Assembly: GCA_017311315.1 (NCBI GenBank)
Contig: CM029666.1
Span: 4,768,176 to 4,832,175, forward strand
DNA length: 64,000 bases
Direction of reading: 5' to 3'
From: Dendrocalamus latiflorus
Lineage: Eukaryota > Streptophyta > Magnoliopsida > Poales > Poaceae
Position 1 is the stretch's first letter. Each line of letters starts with the position of its first letter. The notes beneath the pieces are model-generated. The model was given only the letters and a program-made list of their open reading frames with translations. It did no database searches and was not told the origin of the DNA. Below, in pieces: positions 10,100-24,668 of this stretch. A program made the position numbers and the translations under genes.

Positions 10100-11580
10100 G
10101 CATCTACATTGTACAAGCTCTAACGTTAAAACATGTTATCTCTCATGCAAAACAGCCTCCACTACTTGTTCCTCCTCGATCAGGGCCGCCGAATCTTTGA
10201 TCGGACGGCAGGATGGAGAGCTGCATTTCCGTCGCACTGAGTCTATGCGATCTGAGGCTCGTTTCAAATAGTTTCTTTATAGAAACCGGTCGAAGGAGTG
10301 ACTTTTTCGTTTGTAACAGTTGTACAAGACGTTTTGAATGGTGTGGTTTTTAAACGTGTCTTTTTTCTTTAATCTTTCTTTTAATCAGGTAAAAAAACAA
10401 AAACTACAACAAAAAACCAAAAGACAAATCACTTATAAACAAGGCCTAAATCGAAGAGGGCGCAAACGATAAACCATCTTAATGCGGGACCTTTCTCGTA
10501 AAACTTCCACCGCTACGCGTTCCAATTTGATCGAGGGCGCGAAATGTTGATCGGACGACGGATAGAGGCCTGCATTTGGATCGCGCTGGATCTGAGCCGC
10601 ACATGTGCTGGTTTGGCTGCCCTGCTGGGAGGTTTGGCCCGTCGATGTCATCCGCAAGGCACACTTTTACAAACTGGCCCAGTTGCCCGCGTGAAAGACA
10701 CCAGCGGTAGAGCAGGAGGCGGCGCCGAAGCCAGCGGCGCGCCACCCACCACGAATCCGGCGATGAAGTGTGCATTCAACACTGGGCAGCAAGCTAAAGC
10801 TATTGCCGAGCTCTAACGTCGGCTCTGTCCTCCCCTCCACCGTCTCCATAGCAGTATAGCCAACCATGGCAAACACCTATCCCTAATAATTTTATATTAT
10901 TTTTTTTAAAAAAAACTAATTTAAGAATAGATGAGACTCTCATCTTACAAGCTAGCTGTTGCGCGAGAGCCTGGCCATCCAACACCATCCAAAGTGATCG
11001 ATGCTGCAAGCAACATGGCAAGATAGTAAACGCCAGTGCACATGTGGGTTCCAGAAAAAGCAAGTGCAGCCGTCATGCTATTGCTTGTCAAGCCATCATC
11101 TCACTCACACTTCCTCACTTTCTAGTTTTTTTTTCCTTCTGATTTTCGGCTTTTAAAAACTAAAAGCCACTTAGAACATATTGGCTTCTTAATTTCTAAA
11201 AGTTTGGTATTTTTTCTTTTGTATTGTCTACGGAGATATAACGGTGTTTTATTTTTCTTTAACTGAATAGCTCAGAAAAAACTAATAGCCGATATAGTAC
11301 GATTTCAATCATCAATCAAAAGATACAGCCATAAGTCGGATGAAGCGGCCCCTTAGGCTACTCTCTCTTTTAGAGAGCAACAGGAGAAGATTGCTTGTTT
11401 GCATTCAGCATTGTACTAAATTTGCTCTTTGCTGATGTCCTTCACTTTTGCGAGTGTTATCTGCAAAGTTGGGAGCGATCTCCTTCCCGCCCTACGAGGC
11501 AGTGAGGCACCAACCACGATAATGGCAGGGATTTGTTGTTCGACACATGAGTGGAGAGTAACGGGATCACTAAATTAAGG
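10100..11580. other. intergenic, no gene recognised
   Basis: Mixed intergenic sequence. Two moderately similar stretches (10180-10260 and 10525-10610) both contain GATCGGACGRCGGAT-like words and may be diverged copies of a repeat. No exon-like reading frame with a known domain was found. Confidence 0.4.
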
Positions 11581-11802
11581 CTCCGTTTGGCACAGCTCCA
11601 CCACCGGCTTCTGGAACTGTTTGGAGCCGTTTTGTGCCAAACGGGGTACAACAAAATAGCTCCACCCAAGGAGTCCCTTAAAACCTGCTGAGACAAAAGT
11701 AGCTTCTTGGGTGGAGCTGAAAAAAGTAGCTTCACCCAGCTCCACATGTGAAGTCAAAAAAAAAACAGCTCCACTTCTGAAGTAGAGCTGTGCCAAACGG
11801 AG
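11581..11802. mobile_element. MITE with 18-bp inverted termini
   Basis: The first 18 bases, CTCCGTTTGGCACAGCTC, are exactly inverted at the end (GAGCTGTGCCAAACGGAG), giving a 222-bp foldback-like element. The interior has further AGCTCCAC and GTGGAGCT inverted words. Target duplications are not clear, so the superfamily is unassigned. Confidence 0.7.
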
Positions 11803-12570
11803 TAGTGTTTACACGCCTACATCATGGTTGGTTGAACTCACTATTAATCGTATGGTGGTGCAAGCATCGGCACTAACATTCGTTTGATCATTGGGCATGC
11901 GAAGTGCTAAACCTGGAAGGAAAAGATGATGGGCATCTGGAAAAGTTGACGCGATCCATTTTCCGACAGGATTGAGGAAGCTTGTGTTGGTGAAAGAATG
12001 GCAGTACGGTGTACGCATCATGTTTGATAAGATGTGGACAGGGCAATACCGCCACTTGGATGGTGAGTGAGCTAGGCCGCCGGAGAGCCAAGAATTGCGG
12101 CATGTGGTGCACGGTCGTCCAAAACCGTCCAAAATGGTTTATCAAAAAGACTTTTGATAAATCATTTTAAAAAAACGATGTAGAAATCTTCTCATTTATT
12201 TGTTTAAGAAAATCAAAAGCTATTAGATAAAAAAGAACTCACGCTGTATGATGGGAGCCGTATATCGCTCTTGGACGGCTCTTAACCTCTACTGCACATT
12301 CCCAGCATAGGGAGCTTCACGTTTAGTTTCCATCCCAACTATTGAGATGTGAGAGATTTGCGCGGGAAGCTCCACCATTTCCCTTGCCGTCCGTCGACAG
12401 CGCGACGGCACCTCTGATGGAGAATGGACGGCTCCGATCATTGCAAATTTGCAACGTACCACAACCTTTAGCACCTTATCGCGGAGGCCAGCGCGTGAGA
12501 GCGAGTGCGCCGCGGCTGCAAGCTTTGGCACTAGAGTGCTGGATGGAAGCCGAAGGAGAGGGCACTGTGC
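11803..12570. other. intergenic, no gene recognised
   Basis: Open frames on both strands at 11809-12145 and 12289-12608 lack recognisable motifs and overlap each other antisense. I see nothing supportable as a gene. Confidence 0.4.
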
Positions 12571-12786
12571 TTAGGTCCCGTTTAGTCGGGCTTAGCTTCA
12601 GTTTTTAGGTTTTACTGCTGTTTATCTAGTCAAACTTGTGGGGTTTCAAAATCCAAAAATAAACTAAAAGTTTTAAGTTGAGTTCAAAATAAATTATAAA
12701 TTTAAAACCTAGATTTTGTGACTTCTCTTGAAGCCGGACTTTGAAGCTAAAAAGAAAGAAACTAAGTCTAGCCAAACGTCACCTTA
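12571..12786. mobile_element. Tourist-like MITE (TTA target duplication)
   Basis: The element at 12574-12783 starts GGTCCCGTTTAGTCGGGCTT and ends AGTCTAGCCAAACGTCACC, an imperfect inverted repeat. TTA lies on both sides. The size (210 bp) and the trinucleotide duplication fit PIF/Harbinger-derived Tourist MITEs. Confidence 0.55.
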
Positions 12787-13410
12787 GTTCAAGGCACGAT
12801 GTGCACATGGCTGCACGGAGGCTTCGCAAAAGAGGCCATCATGGCTCAAAGGTTGCCTTTCTCCGGCCGTGATGAATTGGTGATCATAATGGTACTGCTG
12901 TTTCTTTGATTCTTCCTTATCTTTCCTACCCCTTGTAAAAAAAAAGGCATAAAGGGTCATAATCACTTTATTTGCTCTTACAGCAGCCATTACTAGATAG
13001 TAGATATATAGATATACATTAGGCAGTGAAGAAAATTTCCACCGGTAGTTGCTTGTTGTGATCGTGTGGGTATGTGAATGTGAACAAAGTTCAGAGCCGA
13101 AAATGAGTGGGCCCAGTGTCTAGGACCGTACAAATCCCATATGACAAAGAATCGTATCTCTCCTTACATTCTCTCTTCTTTACATAAGCTTTTACTTATT
13201 TAATATAGGTAAAAGACAGTTGAAATAACAGTATTGAAAATACCCTTGTGCAATAGCCAGCGTCCTCCACTGAGGCCCTGACCGACGTGATTGTGGTTAA
13301 GTTTTACCTCGACATCAATTAGGATAAATAAGTATTTTTTAGGACCGTTAAGATAATTTCACCATGCAAGTGTACAAGATCGAGTTGGGTATAGCAGGAC
13401 AAGCAACCAT

Positions 13411-14830
<1,420 letters not shown>

Positions 14831-15089
14831 GTTTTCTGGTGATATAAAAACCAAGATAAGTCTTTTGTTACTACTGTTATCTGCAGCAAATTAAGCTAAC
14901 GATTTCATTTTTCTTCCTTTGCAAGACATTTTTTTTAACATGTATGGCAGAAAATTTTCTAAGAACATTATGTACATTAAAAGTAAAACATATCGAAGAT
15001 ATGTTTGTGCCGTAGAGGGAATCTCCATGCAACAGATCATAAAAGAATAATAAACACAACAGTGTCATTAAACAGGATCGCCACTTCTG

Positions 15090-15639
15090 CTCCCATTTAT
15101 AAGGGCAAGAAGCGCACCGCAACACACACTCGAACTCTTTGGTCTTGGCTGGCTCTGTGTGTGTGAGAGAGATGGTAGTAGGCAGCCGTTGCTTGCTCGC
15201 CTAGCTGCATGCTTCCTCTGGCGCGTACCTGCGCGGGTAGATGCTCTCATTTCCTTTCCGGTCGATGCTCTCTTCTGCTCCTACCCTCGAATCTCTCTCG
15301 CTTCTAGGCTTAAGACAGTAGCGAGAGTGTGTGTGGTTTCCTTGGCTTGTTCTCTTGCTCGCTTGCTTCGAATACGCCCTCAAAGCGCTCAAACCTAGTC
15401 CCTTTTCTCGCAAATCATTGCCGCCTTTTGGTCTCTCTAGCTGCTGCTTGCTCCTCGGGCACCGCGCGTGCAACACCTGCTCTGTTTCCTCCTGCTTTGT
15501 CATCTTCGATTATATATTCCCTTCCCCCTGCCGCTAGCTTGCTTGCTTCTGCGCGGGGGAGAAGAAGAGACGTGTGCCTGTGACTCGTGGGAACAGAACA
15601 CCGAGCAGAGGAGGCCGGAGAGAGGCGAGGCGCTCAGCC
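15090..15639 (+). promoter_or_regulatory. putative core promoter and CT-rich leader of Aux/IAA gene
   Basis: A TATA-like CATTTATAAGG lies at about 15095-15105. It is followed by roughly 500 bases of CT-rich sequence, typical of a plant 5' leader, ending at the ATG at 15640. A second TATA-like GATATAAAAACC lies at about 14840. The transcription start cannot be fixed from sequence alone. Confidence 0.35.
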
Positions 15640-18600
15640 ATGGCGTGGGGCGGGTTCAGAGAGGCGGCAGGGGAGAGCGGCCTCGAACTCAGCCTTGGCC
15701 TCCCCGCCTACTTCTCCAAGCCGTCAGGGCAAGCAGGTCTGGTTTGCCACGTCCTTGTTCTTGCTCTGTAGGGTCTGTACTTCATGGATTTTTCTACTTG
15801 TAAAAATGCCCCGGGTTTTGATCGTTTTTGTTTTGCTCTGTTTGTTTGGTGATCTCAGGTTTGGACGGGGAGGAGCCAAGTGGTGGTGGTGGCGGTTTTG
15901 CTCTCCAAGCCGAAGGAAGCAATGGCTCCAAGGCAAGGTAGGCGCTGATTAGCCTGAGCTAGTTGTAGCGTTGCTCTTTCTGTTTCTTTCAAAAGAAAAT
16001 TCTAATTTTTGATTGTTATAAAATGCAAAACTCGGCAAATAACGCTGGATAGATAGTGAAGAACTTATATAATAGAAAATGATAAGCTCAACCTGGAATA
16101 CAAAACTCGGCAAATAACGTTCATTGAAAGAGTTACTTGCACGTGTGATCATCACATATATCAAACTGCCGACTTTAAAAGTAACTGAATTCCATGACAT
16201 GATTGAGACTACTCATGTAAAATTATCCGGATGAAAGGATCTCTTCTGTCGTCAATGGAAAAAAAGCTGTAGTAAACACCTCTTATTGAGCTACGATAAC
16301 TGGACAAACATTGTGATATCCACGCAAAAATAAACTTTCTTTTGCACTTAAATTCTTCATATCAAATTAAAATTAGAGCAAAATCTTCATTTTGAAACAA
16401 CAAAACTTTAGAGAGCATCATTCTAGCTGCCATCATGGTGTCATCAAACTTCTAAAATTAATGTTAGCAAAGCTTTCATAATGATTGTTAAACACCAAAT
16501 TCAGTTGGCCCCATAACTTACACTGTTTTTTTTGTAAAGTCTTCTTAATTAAACGTAGTCTAAATTATGTTAAAAACCTATAACTTCGCTTTAGACTTTA
16601 TATATGTGGATCTTGCTGCAGTAACCCATAGTAGATAACGGATTGACGAAGAAATCGTTAATGATTAATCCCATATGGATGCTATCAATAATAGGCATAA
16701 TCATCTAAATTGCAATAAACTTCATCTCAAATAGAAAATACATAAAGCTGACGATACAATCTTTTGATGGAAGATGACCGACTGAGGCAGTAGATTGTCG
16801 ACGAAGATGGTGCAGGACGGCGCCTGAGCATGGCGCTAGGCAGTGCGAGTGATGATATTGATAAACTTAACACTAAAATAGTTGCCAAGGTAGAGTACCG
16901 ATTGACGCTCGGTAAGATATGGGTCGATGGACGGTTACGTCCTCGGGTTTACGCGAGGCGTTTCTCGGGTTCTGTTGTATTGGTTGGCTACTAAAGAAGC
17001 ACAGGAGAAAAAAAAATCGATGCAGACCTTGTCTCGGAAGTAGACCCCGCCCGCCTCAGATCGGTGCGGCTCACGGCCGTCCTTCTAGTAGGAGTTAGAG
17101 ATGGCAACGGGTAAATACTCATCGGGTATTGCCATTCCATACCCGTACCCGCTAGGTGTAAATTTACCCGTCGGGTTACCCGTATCTGCACGCGGGTAGG
17201 AAAATTTACCCGTACCCGTACCCGCGCGGGTATTACTACCCGACGGGTAACCCGTACCCGCAAGCATACCCGGTTCAACACATAAGAATATCATCAATTT
17301 AGACATTCATTAATCATACATGCCAAGCACAAAAGCGTCTAATGATCAAAATTAGTACATCACATAAACATACTTGATATGACCATATCAACATATGACA
17401 AACAAATAAACAATCAACAACAAGTAGATAATAAAATTAACATTTGAGTGGGATGTCTAGTTGTCTAATGCGGGTATTCATTACCCGCGGGTAGGCGGGT
17501 ATGGGTAGTATATACCCACACCCGCACCCGCCTACCCGGCGGGTAGAGGATTTCGCCCAATAACGCACCCATGGGTACATAAAATTTTCCATACCTGTCT
17601 CTTTATCGGGTAAAACCCGTCGGGTATTCGGGTATCGAGTACCCATTGCCATCTCTAGGACGTGACTTCGCTTCGGACTCGCGAGTTGCCTCGACGAGAA
17701 TCCCCGCCGCGATGAAGACGCCGAGTTGCCCCAGAAGTCAAAGACGACGCGGAAACGCACTTATTTGATCTGGATGTCCCCTTGCATGCCTTGATGCTGT
17801 GTGCGGGTGCTGCGCAATGGCCGTCTCTGAAGCCGAGATTGCTTCTCTCGGGACAGCGGTTTTAATATAGAATCTACATATCTGATAATGTTTGTTATAA
17901 AATATATAGTAAAAACAAATAAACAAAAGAGTATGCGACACAAATTTAATGTATAAAATTTTTATGAAAAAAACTACGAATACATAGAGGTGTAATTTAC
18001 TATATGAGAAGATATTACAACCGTGCGAGTACATGTGTATATATATGTTACAAACACGAGTCTTTGATGGAGAAGAAAACTAAATCAGAGTTAGATATGC
18101 CTTCCGTCGCCACTTTTGGTATGACTCTGTGTATGTACTGCTCGGCACCACGTCTGACATATTATCTGGTACGGACACGATAATAAATTTGAATCACACT
18201 TAACATTATGCTTTCTGTGCGTAATCCTCCACCAGGCCAGCAGGTGCTCCGGTTGTGGGGTGGCCGCCGGTGCGATCGTTCCGGAGGAACCTCGCCTCCT
18301 CCTCGTCCAAAGCGTCGCCGCAGCCGTTGTCGCAGAACGGCAGAACAAGCAAAGATGACTACGTAGTTAAGGGCCAGAACGGCCTGTTCGTCAAGATCAA
18401 CATGGACGGCGTCCCGATCGGGAGGAAAGTCGACCTCAAGGCGTACGGCGGCTACGTGGAGCTCTCCGCCGCCATCGACAAGCTCTTCCGCGGCCTGCTC
18501 GCCGGTATGTATGTATACAAGAACAGCATCGTAGATAACGCCACGCCACCTTGCTGGTTCGTGCTTGATTGTTGTCTCGTGCAAATATGTATGCAATTGC

Positions 18601-18921
18601 GTGTAGCTCAAAGGGATCCGCCCGCCGCTGCCGACGGGGAGGTCGTGATCGCCGGCATCATGGACGGCAGCGGTGAGTACACGCTGGTCTACGAGGACGA
18701 CGTGGGCGACAGGATGCTGGTGGGGGACGTCCCATGGGAGTAAGTTGAAAGAACATATGGAAGAGACTATAACAATTCCATTGAATCCGCTAAGCTTCGT
18801 GGCCTGACTGATCGATCAAGCGTCAACCTCTGCATGCAGGATGTTCATCGCCACCGCGAAGAGGCTGCGGGTGCTCAAGGGCTCCGATCTGCCCGCCTCT
18901 GACGACATTGATCAGCGCTGA
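15640..18921 (+). CDS. IAA16: Aux/IAA transcriptional repressor (rice IAA16 orthologue)
   Basis: This gene encodes a nuclear co-repressor that binds ARF transcription factors and is degraded through TIR1/AFB receptors when auxin is present. Five exons with consensus splice sites (15640-15736, 15859-15937, 18236-18504, 18607-18739, 18840-18921) give 219 aa with consistent phases. Domain I, the EAR motif LELSLGLP, is at residues 15-22. The domain II degron GWPPVRS is intact, just after the exon 2/3 junction. The C-terminal PB1 domain has its basic face (GLFVKINMDGVPIGRKVDLK) and acidic OPCA face (YTLVYEDDVGDRMLVGDVPW). The chosen ATG sits just upstream of domain I; there is no upstream in-frame ATG in the leader. 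Intron 2 is 2.3 kb and holds a hAT-like MITE. The gene looks functional. The name rests on the adjacent-gene order shared with rice chromosome 5, recalled from memory. Confidence 0.9.
17096..17657. mobile_element. hAT-like MITE in intron 2 of the Aux/IAA gene
   Basis: The element starts TAGAGATGGCAACGGGTA and ends TACCCATTGCCATCTCTA, a good 18-bp terminal inverted repeat. Its interior is rich in ACCCG/CGGGT words. A matching 8-bp target duplication was not found, so the hAT assignment rests on the resemblance of termini and interior to other grass hAT MITEs. It enlarges the intron without touching splice sites. Confidence 0.6.
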
Positions 18922-19405
18922 AACCCATACCGTGTTCTGCTTTTGCTTTCGCAGCTGAGGGCAGTGAGCAGGAGGAGGGCTGCAGCTGGCTGCTGAATTG
19001 TCACGTGCTCCCATGCAAAATCTTCTTGTAAATTCGCCAAGTGGAGTTGCGCGAAGCTTGGCTTTGTGTTTTCGACGCCTTTCTATTTTGATGCTATTAC
19101 TACTGTTATTACTAGCAATAGTATACTAGCTAGGTGTTAAAATCTGTGGCCGAGACTACCCCTACGTTTTTGGGGCCGTGATGGTTTAATTTTGGGTTGC
19201 ATGTGTCTAATTAGTTGTGTTCGTCAGCTAATCTAATTAGTATCTGAAGTCAATTAATGATGATATCGGCACGAGCCTGAACTCGGTTTTGCCTGGTCCT
19301 AGTTTCTGTGTTGCTGCTTGCGTGCTTACTTTTGCTGGTGTCTCTTCACTTCCCACTTCTGATCGAGAGATCCGAACAGAACTGAAACCACAAAAATAAA
19401 AGAAA
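18922..19405. other. 3' flank of the Aux/IAA gene
   Basis: Likely 3' untranslated region followed by intergenic sequence. No further gene was recognised. Confidence 0.4.
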
Positions 19406-19594
19406 TGTCTACACAACATTCGACTATTTTTGAGAACAAAATCAATCAGATTGATCTGGAGCGTTAGATGGAGATCCAACGGATCCACCCATACAAACCC
19501 CCCTAAAAAAATGATCTGGGACGTTGGATCTCCATCTAACGGCTCAAAATCTGACTAGCTTTGTTCTAAAAAATAGTCGAATATTGTATAGACA
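19406..19594. mobile_element. MITE, family A copy 1
   Basis: The 5' end TGTCTACACAACATTCGACT and the inverse of the 3' end, TGTCTATACAATATTCGACT, match over roughly 45 bp. The middle contains inverted GGAGATCCAACGGATCC-type words. A diverged relative lies at 53697-53972. No target duplication is obvious. Confidence 0.65.
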
Positions 19595-20039
19595 CTCCCA
19601 AAAGTAAAAGTCAGACGCTGGTGCTCTCCTCCCCAGCACACACGCACACATCACCACTGCTCACGCACATTGTGTACGGACAATGTCATTGGCGAGTAGC
19701 CAGTAACATTTGGTCCGAACCTTATTAGGAATAGATGTGTCAAGTAATTATCGAAATATTTTCTTTCGAACAATCATCCGGATATTAAGAACGGGTGCGT
19801 TTAGTTTTCCTGCGTTCCAAACGCGTACTCCATCCTCGCAAAGCAAAATGCGAGAAAAGGTTTGGCCCAATAGTGTTGGAATATCCGAACGGGCCAGTTG
19901 GCTTCACCCGATACGGAGCAAATTTTCGGCCCGGCCCACGCAGGCCGACAAGGCCCCACCGTCCTGCACGGATCTCCGCGCCCGATCTCACGGTCCTGAA
20001 CCGCTCCTTCCTTCCTCCCTTCCTTTCTTCTTCCCCAAT
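19595..20039. promoter_or_regulatory. promoter region of the proteasome beta gene
   Basis: This stretch lies between the MITE and the probable first, noncoding exon of the proteasome gene. It includes a GC-rich block with TGGCCCAATA and CGGCCCACGCAGGCC words (GGCCCA elements are common in promoters of housekeeping plant genes). No clear TATA box was seen, which is usual for such promoters. Confidence 0.35.
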
Positions 20040-20142
20040 CCGAGCTGCTAAGTTGAGAAGCGCAAGTGGAAGAGGAGATCGCGCGAGGGTTCTTCGCCTC
20101 CTCCTCCTGCTGCTGCTTGCTCACCTGAATCTGGTTTGTCAG

Positions 20143-20747
20143 GTGCGGCAACCCCTCTCTTTTACTCTCCCCAATCCGCTTTCCTCGCTCAGATTCGCTT
20201 GTAGAGGTTGCTCTCGATCGGCGGCGGCGGCATGGTTCGCTTGGCCTTGTACGATCCATCTCGCGATTCCGCCCCGTTTATCTCGTTGCGGTTCCGACGA
20301 GCAAGGCGCGGTGGGAGGTGCGGGCTTTTCTTTGATTTGGTGGGTTCGCTCGCTGTGATCTCGTCACGTACTTTTTAAGTTTCCGTTTTGCATTGCTTTG
20401 CGGGGGCTAAGATGTGCTAGGAGCCCCAAAAGAAGATCCCCTTGTTGTTTTTGTTGGATTTGATCTCATATCACTTCCTGTTTGAGCAGTGGTGAGATTG
20501 AAGTAAAGAGTGCTCTCCACCTCGCCTGAGCTGAGAATCGAAGCTTTGTTGGGAATCTGATAATCTTGTTCTGACCTATAGGTTTTGCCTCGTTGTGTAC
20601 TCTAACCTAATTAAAGATCACGGCTTCGTTGGGGACAAAGGTTTTCCTAAACATTCTTGCCGCTGGAATAGGGTTCCGATTGAGGCCAAATTAAGCTACG
20701 AAGAAGCCTGAAAGAAGGGTTACTGAAGTGTTCCGGCCTTTGCACAG
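20143..20747 (+). other. probable intron in the 5' leader of the proteasome gene
   Basis: A CAG/GTGCGG donor at 20142/20143 and a TTTGCACAG acceptor ending at 20747, immediately before the start codon, suggest a leader intron of about 605 bases. Such introns are common in grass housekeeping genes. The call rests on splice-site form only. Confidence 0.45.
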
Positions 20748-20748
20748 G

Positions 20749-23741
20749 ATGGTTGGACCCATGGATGTCCCGGCAAAGGGTGGGTTCAGCTTTGATCTGT
20801 GCCGGAGGAACGACATGATGGAGAAGAAGGGCCTCAAGGTCCCTGGTTTCAGAAAGACGGGGACTACAATCGTCGGTCTGGTTTTTGTGGTATGTCGGAT
20901 TCTATTTCTACCCCTACTTTCTAGGGATTGTTTGCTAAATGGAAGTGCACAAATCAAATTTCATAAGCACGATAAATAACGCACAAGTAGTAAAATAGGA
21001 TTGGTAATCAGGTTCGCGTAGCACTACTGTAGGACTTGTAGCCGCAAGTTAAGTTTCATTTTGTGGCTGTATAGCTCTTGTATGATAGCTTAATCGGTTG
21101 TGACATTTGTTCTTTTCAGCCAGTAGTAGAGTTGAGCTGTGTTAAAATCCATGCAGTTTTACAATTTTCTTCAGGGCAAGAGAGCACTTTCCAGATTGAA
21201 CACCCTCTATAAATACAGATGGCAATAAAACAATTTACCCCAGAGCATTCCATTTAATAAGAATAGGTGCTTGCACGGTTGTGCATCTATCGAATATAGA
21301 GGGTAAGCATTTAAATCACCTCCACTGTTGGCTCTTAAATGACCACTTACAATATAATGTTACTAGAGGTGTTAAGAACAGGAAAGGATAGTTAACATTG
21401 GCATAGAGAGCCTCTCTGCTTCATTCCTGATACTTCAGCATATCAGTGCATAATTATCTGTTGTATTATCATCATAGTTAATATGCGCATAGCCTGTGGA
21501 ATTAGTTTGTGTGAAAATATTTTGGCATGGACATAAAGATGGGCCCCAGTACATATATGTTGGAGGAAGTAACCATGCTATGGTTGTAATGTATTAGGAT
21601 TGAGGTTCATACTTGAAATTCGCTTTTACAAATTGATTTTCCCCTTATGTAGCATGGTTGTTATCAATTGGGCAGACGTAATTTGGATCATGATATGTTG
21701 TTTTCCAGGATGGTGTTGTTCTTGGGGCAGACACAAGGGCAACTGAGGGCCCTATAGTTGCTGACAAGAATTGTGAGAAAATCCACTATATGGCTCCAAA
21801 TATATATTGTTGTGGAGCAGGAACTGCTGCTGATACTGAGGCTGTAACTGGTAGGTCAAGCATTATGGCATGTTAAAAGCACAAAGAAAGGATTAGATCA
21901 TACTGTAATGTTTTACTTTGCTTTTGTATCTGTCTACATCACAAGAAGACAATCATTAATTCATCATGCCTTTTGCACCCCTCTAGATATGGTCAGCTCC
22001 CAGCTGCAGCTCCACCGTTATGCAACTGGTCGTGAATCAAGAGTTGTAACTGCTCTTACACTGTTGAAGTCACACCTTTTTAGGTGCGCTCTCTCTATCC
22101 CTCTTCCTCTTTCTCATGTTCTAGAGTTGTTATTATGTATGTCAACTGTTAAGTACTACCAATCTTTCAATTTGTTGCTGTCATCTCACTTGGTTGTGTC
22201 ATTGTATTGAAGTTATCAAGGGCATGTTAGCGCTGCCCTTGTTCTTGGTGGAGTTGATTGTACTGGACCACATCTACACACGGTGAGTATGCTTGGCTTT
22301 CCACAATGATAAAATCAAACTGCAGTATTATTGACTTTGTCATGCACAGGTTTATCCACATGGTTCAACAGACACACTGCCTTTTGCCACAATGGGTTCA
22401 GGTTCCCTCGCTGCAATGTCAGTATTTGAATCGAAGTACAAAGAGGGCCTCTCAGTAAGTACCACTTCCTGCTATGTTGTACAACCATTTTTGTTCATAT
22501 TTCCTGTATTGTTTGTTTTGTGCCAAACTGTTGATGCTATAATTTGTTGCTGTGAGATGTATTTGGGTGGCGCTTCTGGATTATATGATCATATAGATAA
22601 GCTAAACCGGTGGGCAGTGACAGACTGACATCCAATATTAATATATGGATTTATTCATCATATACCCTGCTCTTAGATGGAAATTCAGGATTTACCCTCC
22701 TGGCCCACATGTCAATGACTTATGATGACCCCACATGTCATTGAGGTGGGAGGGTAAATCCTGAATTCCCAAAATAAAGGGAGGGTATATGATCAACTTT
22801 CCCTTAATATATTGTATGTTGATTTGAAAACTGTGGTTGTAACTTTTATCTCATAAATTATGTTTCATTGTCCAGAGAGAGGAGGGAATACAACTTGTAT
22901 CCGAAGCAATTTGCGCTGGTATCTTCAATGACTTGGGTAGTGGCAGCAATGTTGATGTTTGTGTAATTACAAAGGTATGGACTTTCTGTTTTAATGATTG
23001 TATCTGACAAGAATTGTATGCGATCCTTTCAAATTGCCATACTATATAAAGAAAAATGGTAACAATTCAAATAACAATATTACCGCCCCCCCCCCCCCCC
23101 CCCCAAAAAAAAAAACTTACATAACATGGGATGGGTTCTTTTGGCCTGTGATTTTTTGCTTATAGTTTTTGAATTCCGATTGTTCGCGAGAGAGTACGAA
23201 GAGATGGACAGTCGTATACAATTTTGGCTGGTATAGTTAAAGTTGGTACAGTGTCTACTACAATCGATTTGTAGATCCTGTCTTGAAAAGACGCATCGTT
23301 TGAAAGTTTGTTACTGTAGCAGAAGCCAACAACCATAAGCATGAAGCCCAAAAGAACCCAGCTATGGTTTTGTCTTGATCTGTGATAACTGAGAAAACAT
23401 GCTTGATGAATTGGGATTATTATCCATTTTGCTAGACCCACCCTCCCTCACCAACAAATCTCCCATTGATGTTACCAGGGTAAGACGGAATACTTGAGGA
23501 ACCACCAGTTGCCAAATCCTAGGACTTACGTCAGCTCCAAGGGATACAGCTTTGTCCAGGGACAGACTGGTAAGAACTTGTACCACTTTGGTGATGTTTT
23601 GTATTACCGAATCGGGTTATGAACAATGAGGATCGTTTGAAGTTATAACCTATTCTTTTGTTTTCAGAGGTATTGTCCACAAAGATTACTCCATTGAAAC
23701 CTAAGGTCGAGGTTGCTGTGGGGGATGCAATGGAAGAGTGA
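20749..23741 (+). CDS. PBB: 20S proteasome beta-type-7 (beta2) subunit
   Basis: This gene encodes the trypsin-like catalytic subunit of the 20S proteasome core in cytosol and nucleus. Eight coding exons (20749-20889, 21709-21850, 21987-22083, 22213-22282, 22350-22454, 22876-22974, 23479-23569, 23668-23741) give 272 aa with correct phases throughout. The propeptide ends FRKTG and the catalytic N-terminal Thr is residue 39 (TTIVGLVF). Conserved blocks include [23 protein letters not shown]-type [12 protein letters not shown] and [20 protein letters not shown] noncoding first exon probably ends at 20142, with a leader intron to 20747. An in-frame ATG at 20761 is an alternative start. Length equals that of plant homologues and no lesion was seen. 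It sits between IAA16 and the hexokinase pseudogene, in the same order as in rice. Confidence 0.95.
22658..22792. mobile_element. foldback MITE in intron 5 of the proteasome gene
   Basis: Two arms, CATATACCCT plus AATTCAGGATTTACCCTCC, then CACATGTCAATGA, are inverted as TCATTGAGGTGGGAGGGTAA to AGGGTATATGA. The whole 135-base unit can fold into one long hairpin. It lies between exons 5 and 6 and leaves splice sites intact. Confidence 0.6.
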
Positions 23742-24374
23742 TCATGTCTGGCTCTACTCAGTGGTTTAAGCGCCAGGATGTTACCCATATGTTTCTAGTT
23801 CAACTTTCACTTGAACATATGGTGCGAGCCTTCCTTTCTTCTTTTGTTGTACGTGCTGAATTTAGTGCAGAATGTTATGTTACACATATTCCTTTTCTTA
23901 TGAGATTTGATACATTCATAAGCACTTTTTAGTTCTTCTGAAACCATTGGCTAACTTTGGGTAATTATCCTTGCTTATTAGTACTACTACAGTTTTTTTA
24001 CATGGATCAGTTTGTGGAGCTTTGTTAAAGATTACAAAGTAGCCTTGTGGGTTAACAAAATGACCTTGGAATTTTGTCTTACTCTACAATTTTACAGTTA
24101 ACGCTTAAAAGAAACAATTATGGTTATAAAAGGGCAATTATAGGCAACATTGGAGGTTGTTGAGACCTATGCAATTCCCCTTTTATTTTAACTGTGCAAT
24201 TTGACCTCATCAAGCAACATTTTGGTTACAGACTGCTTCCACTTCCAGCATGGTTAAACTGTACATGCTGGAAACTAGGAGGTGGATTTCTGTCACCCCA
24301 GAAAAAGGGAATGAAACTTAGCTACCTGCTAGCTATCTTTCCTGCATGTATAGCAAAGTATTTTTTGCCTACTG
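23742..24374. other. intergenic between convergent genes
   Basis: About 630 bases separate the proteasome stop codon (+) from the hexokinase stop codon (-), so the two transcripts converge here. It should hold both 3' untranslated regions. No other feature was seen. Confidence 0.5.
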
Positions 24375-24377
24375 TTA

Positions 24378-24668
<291 letters not shown>
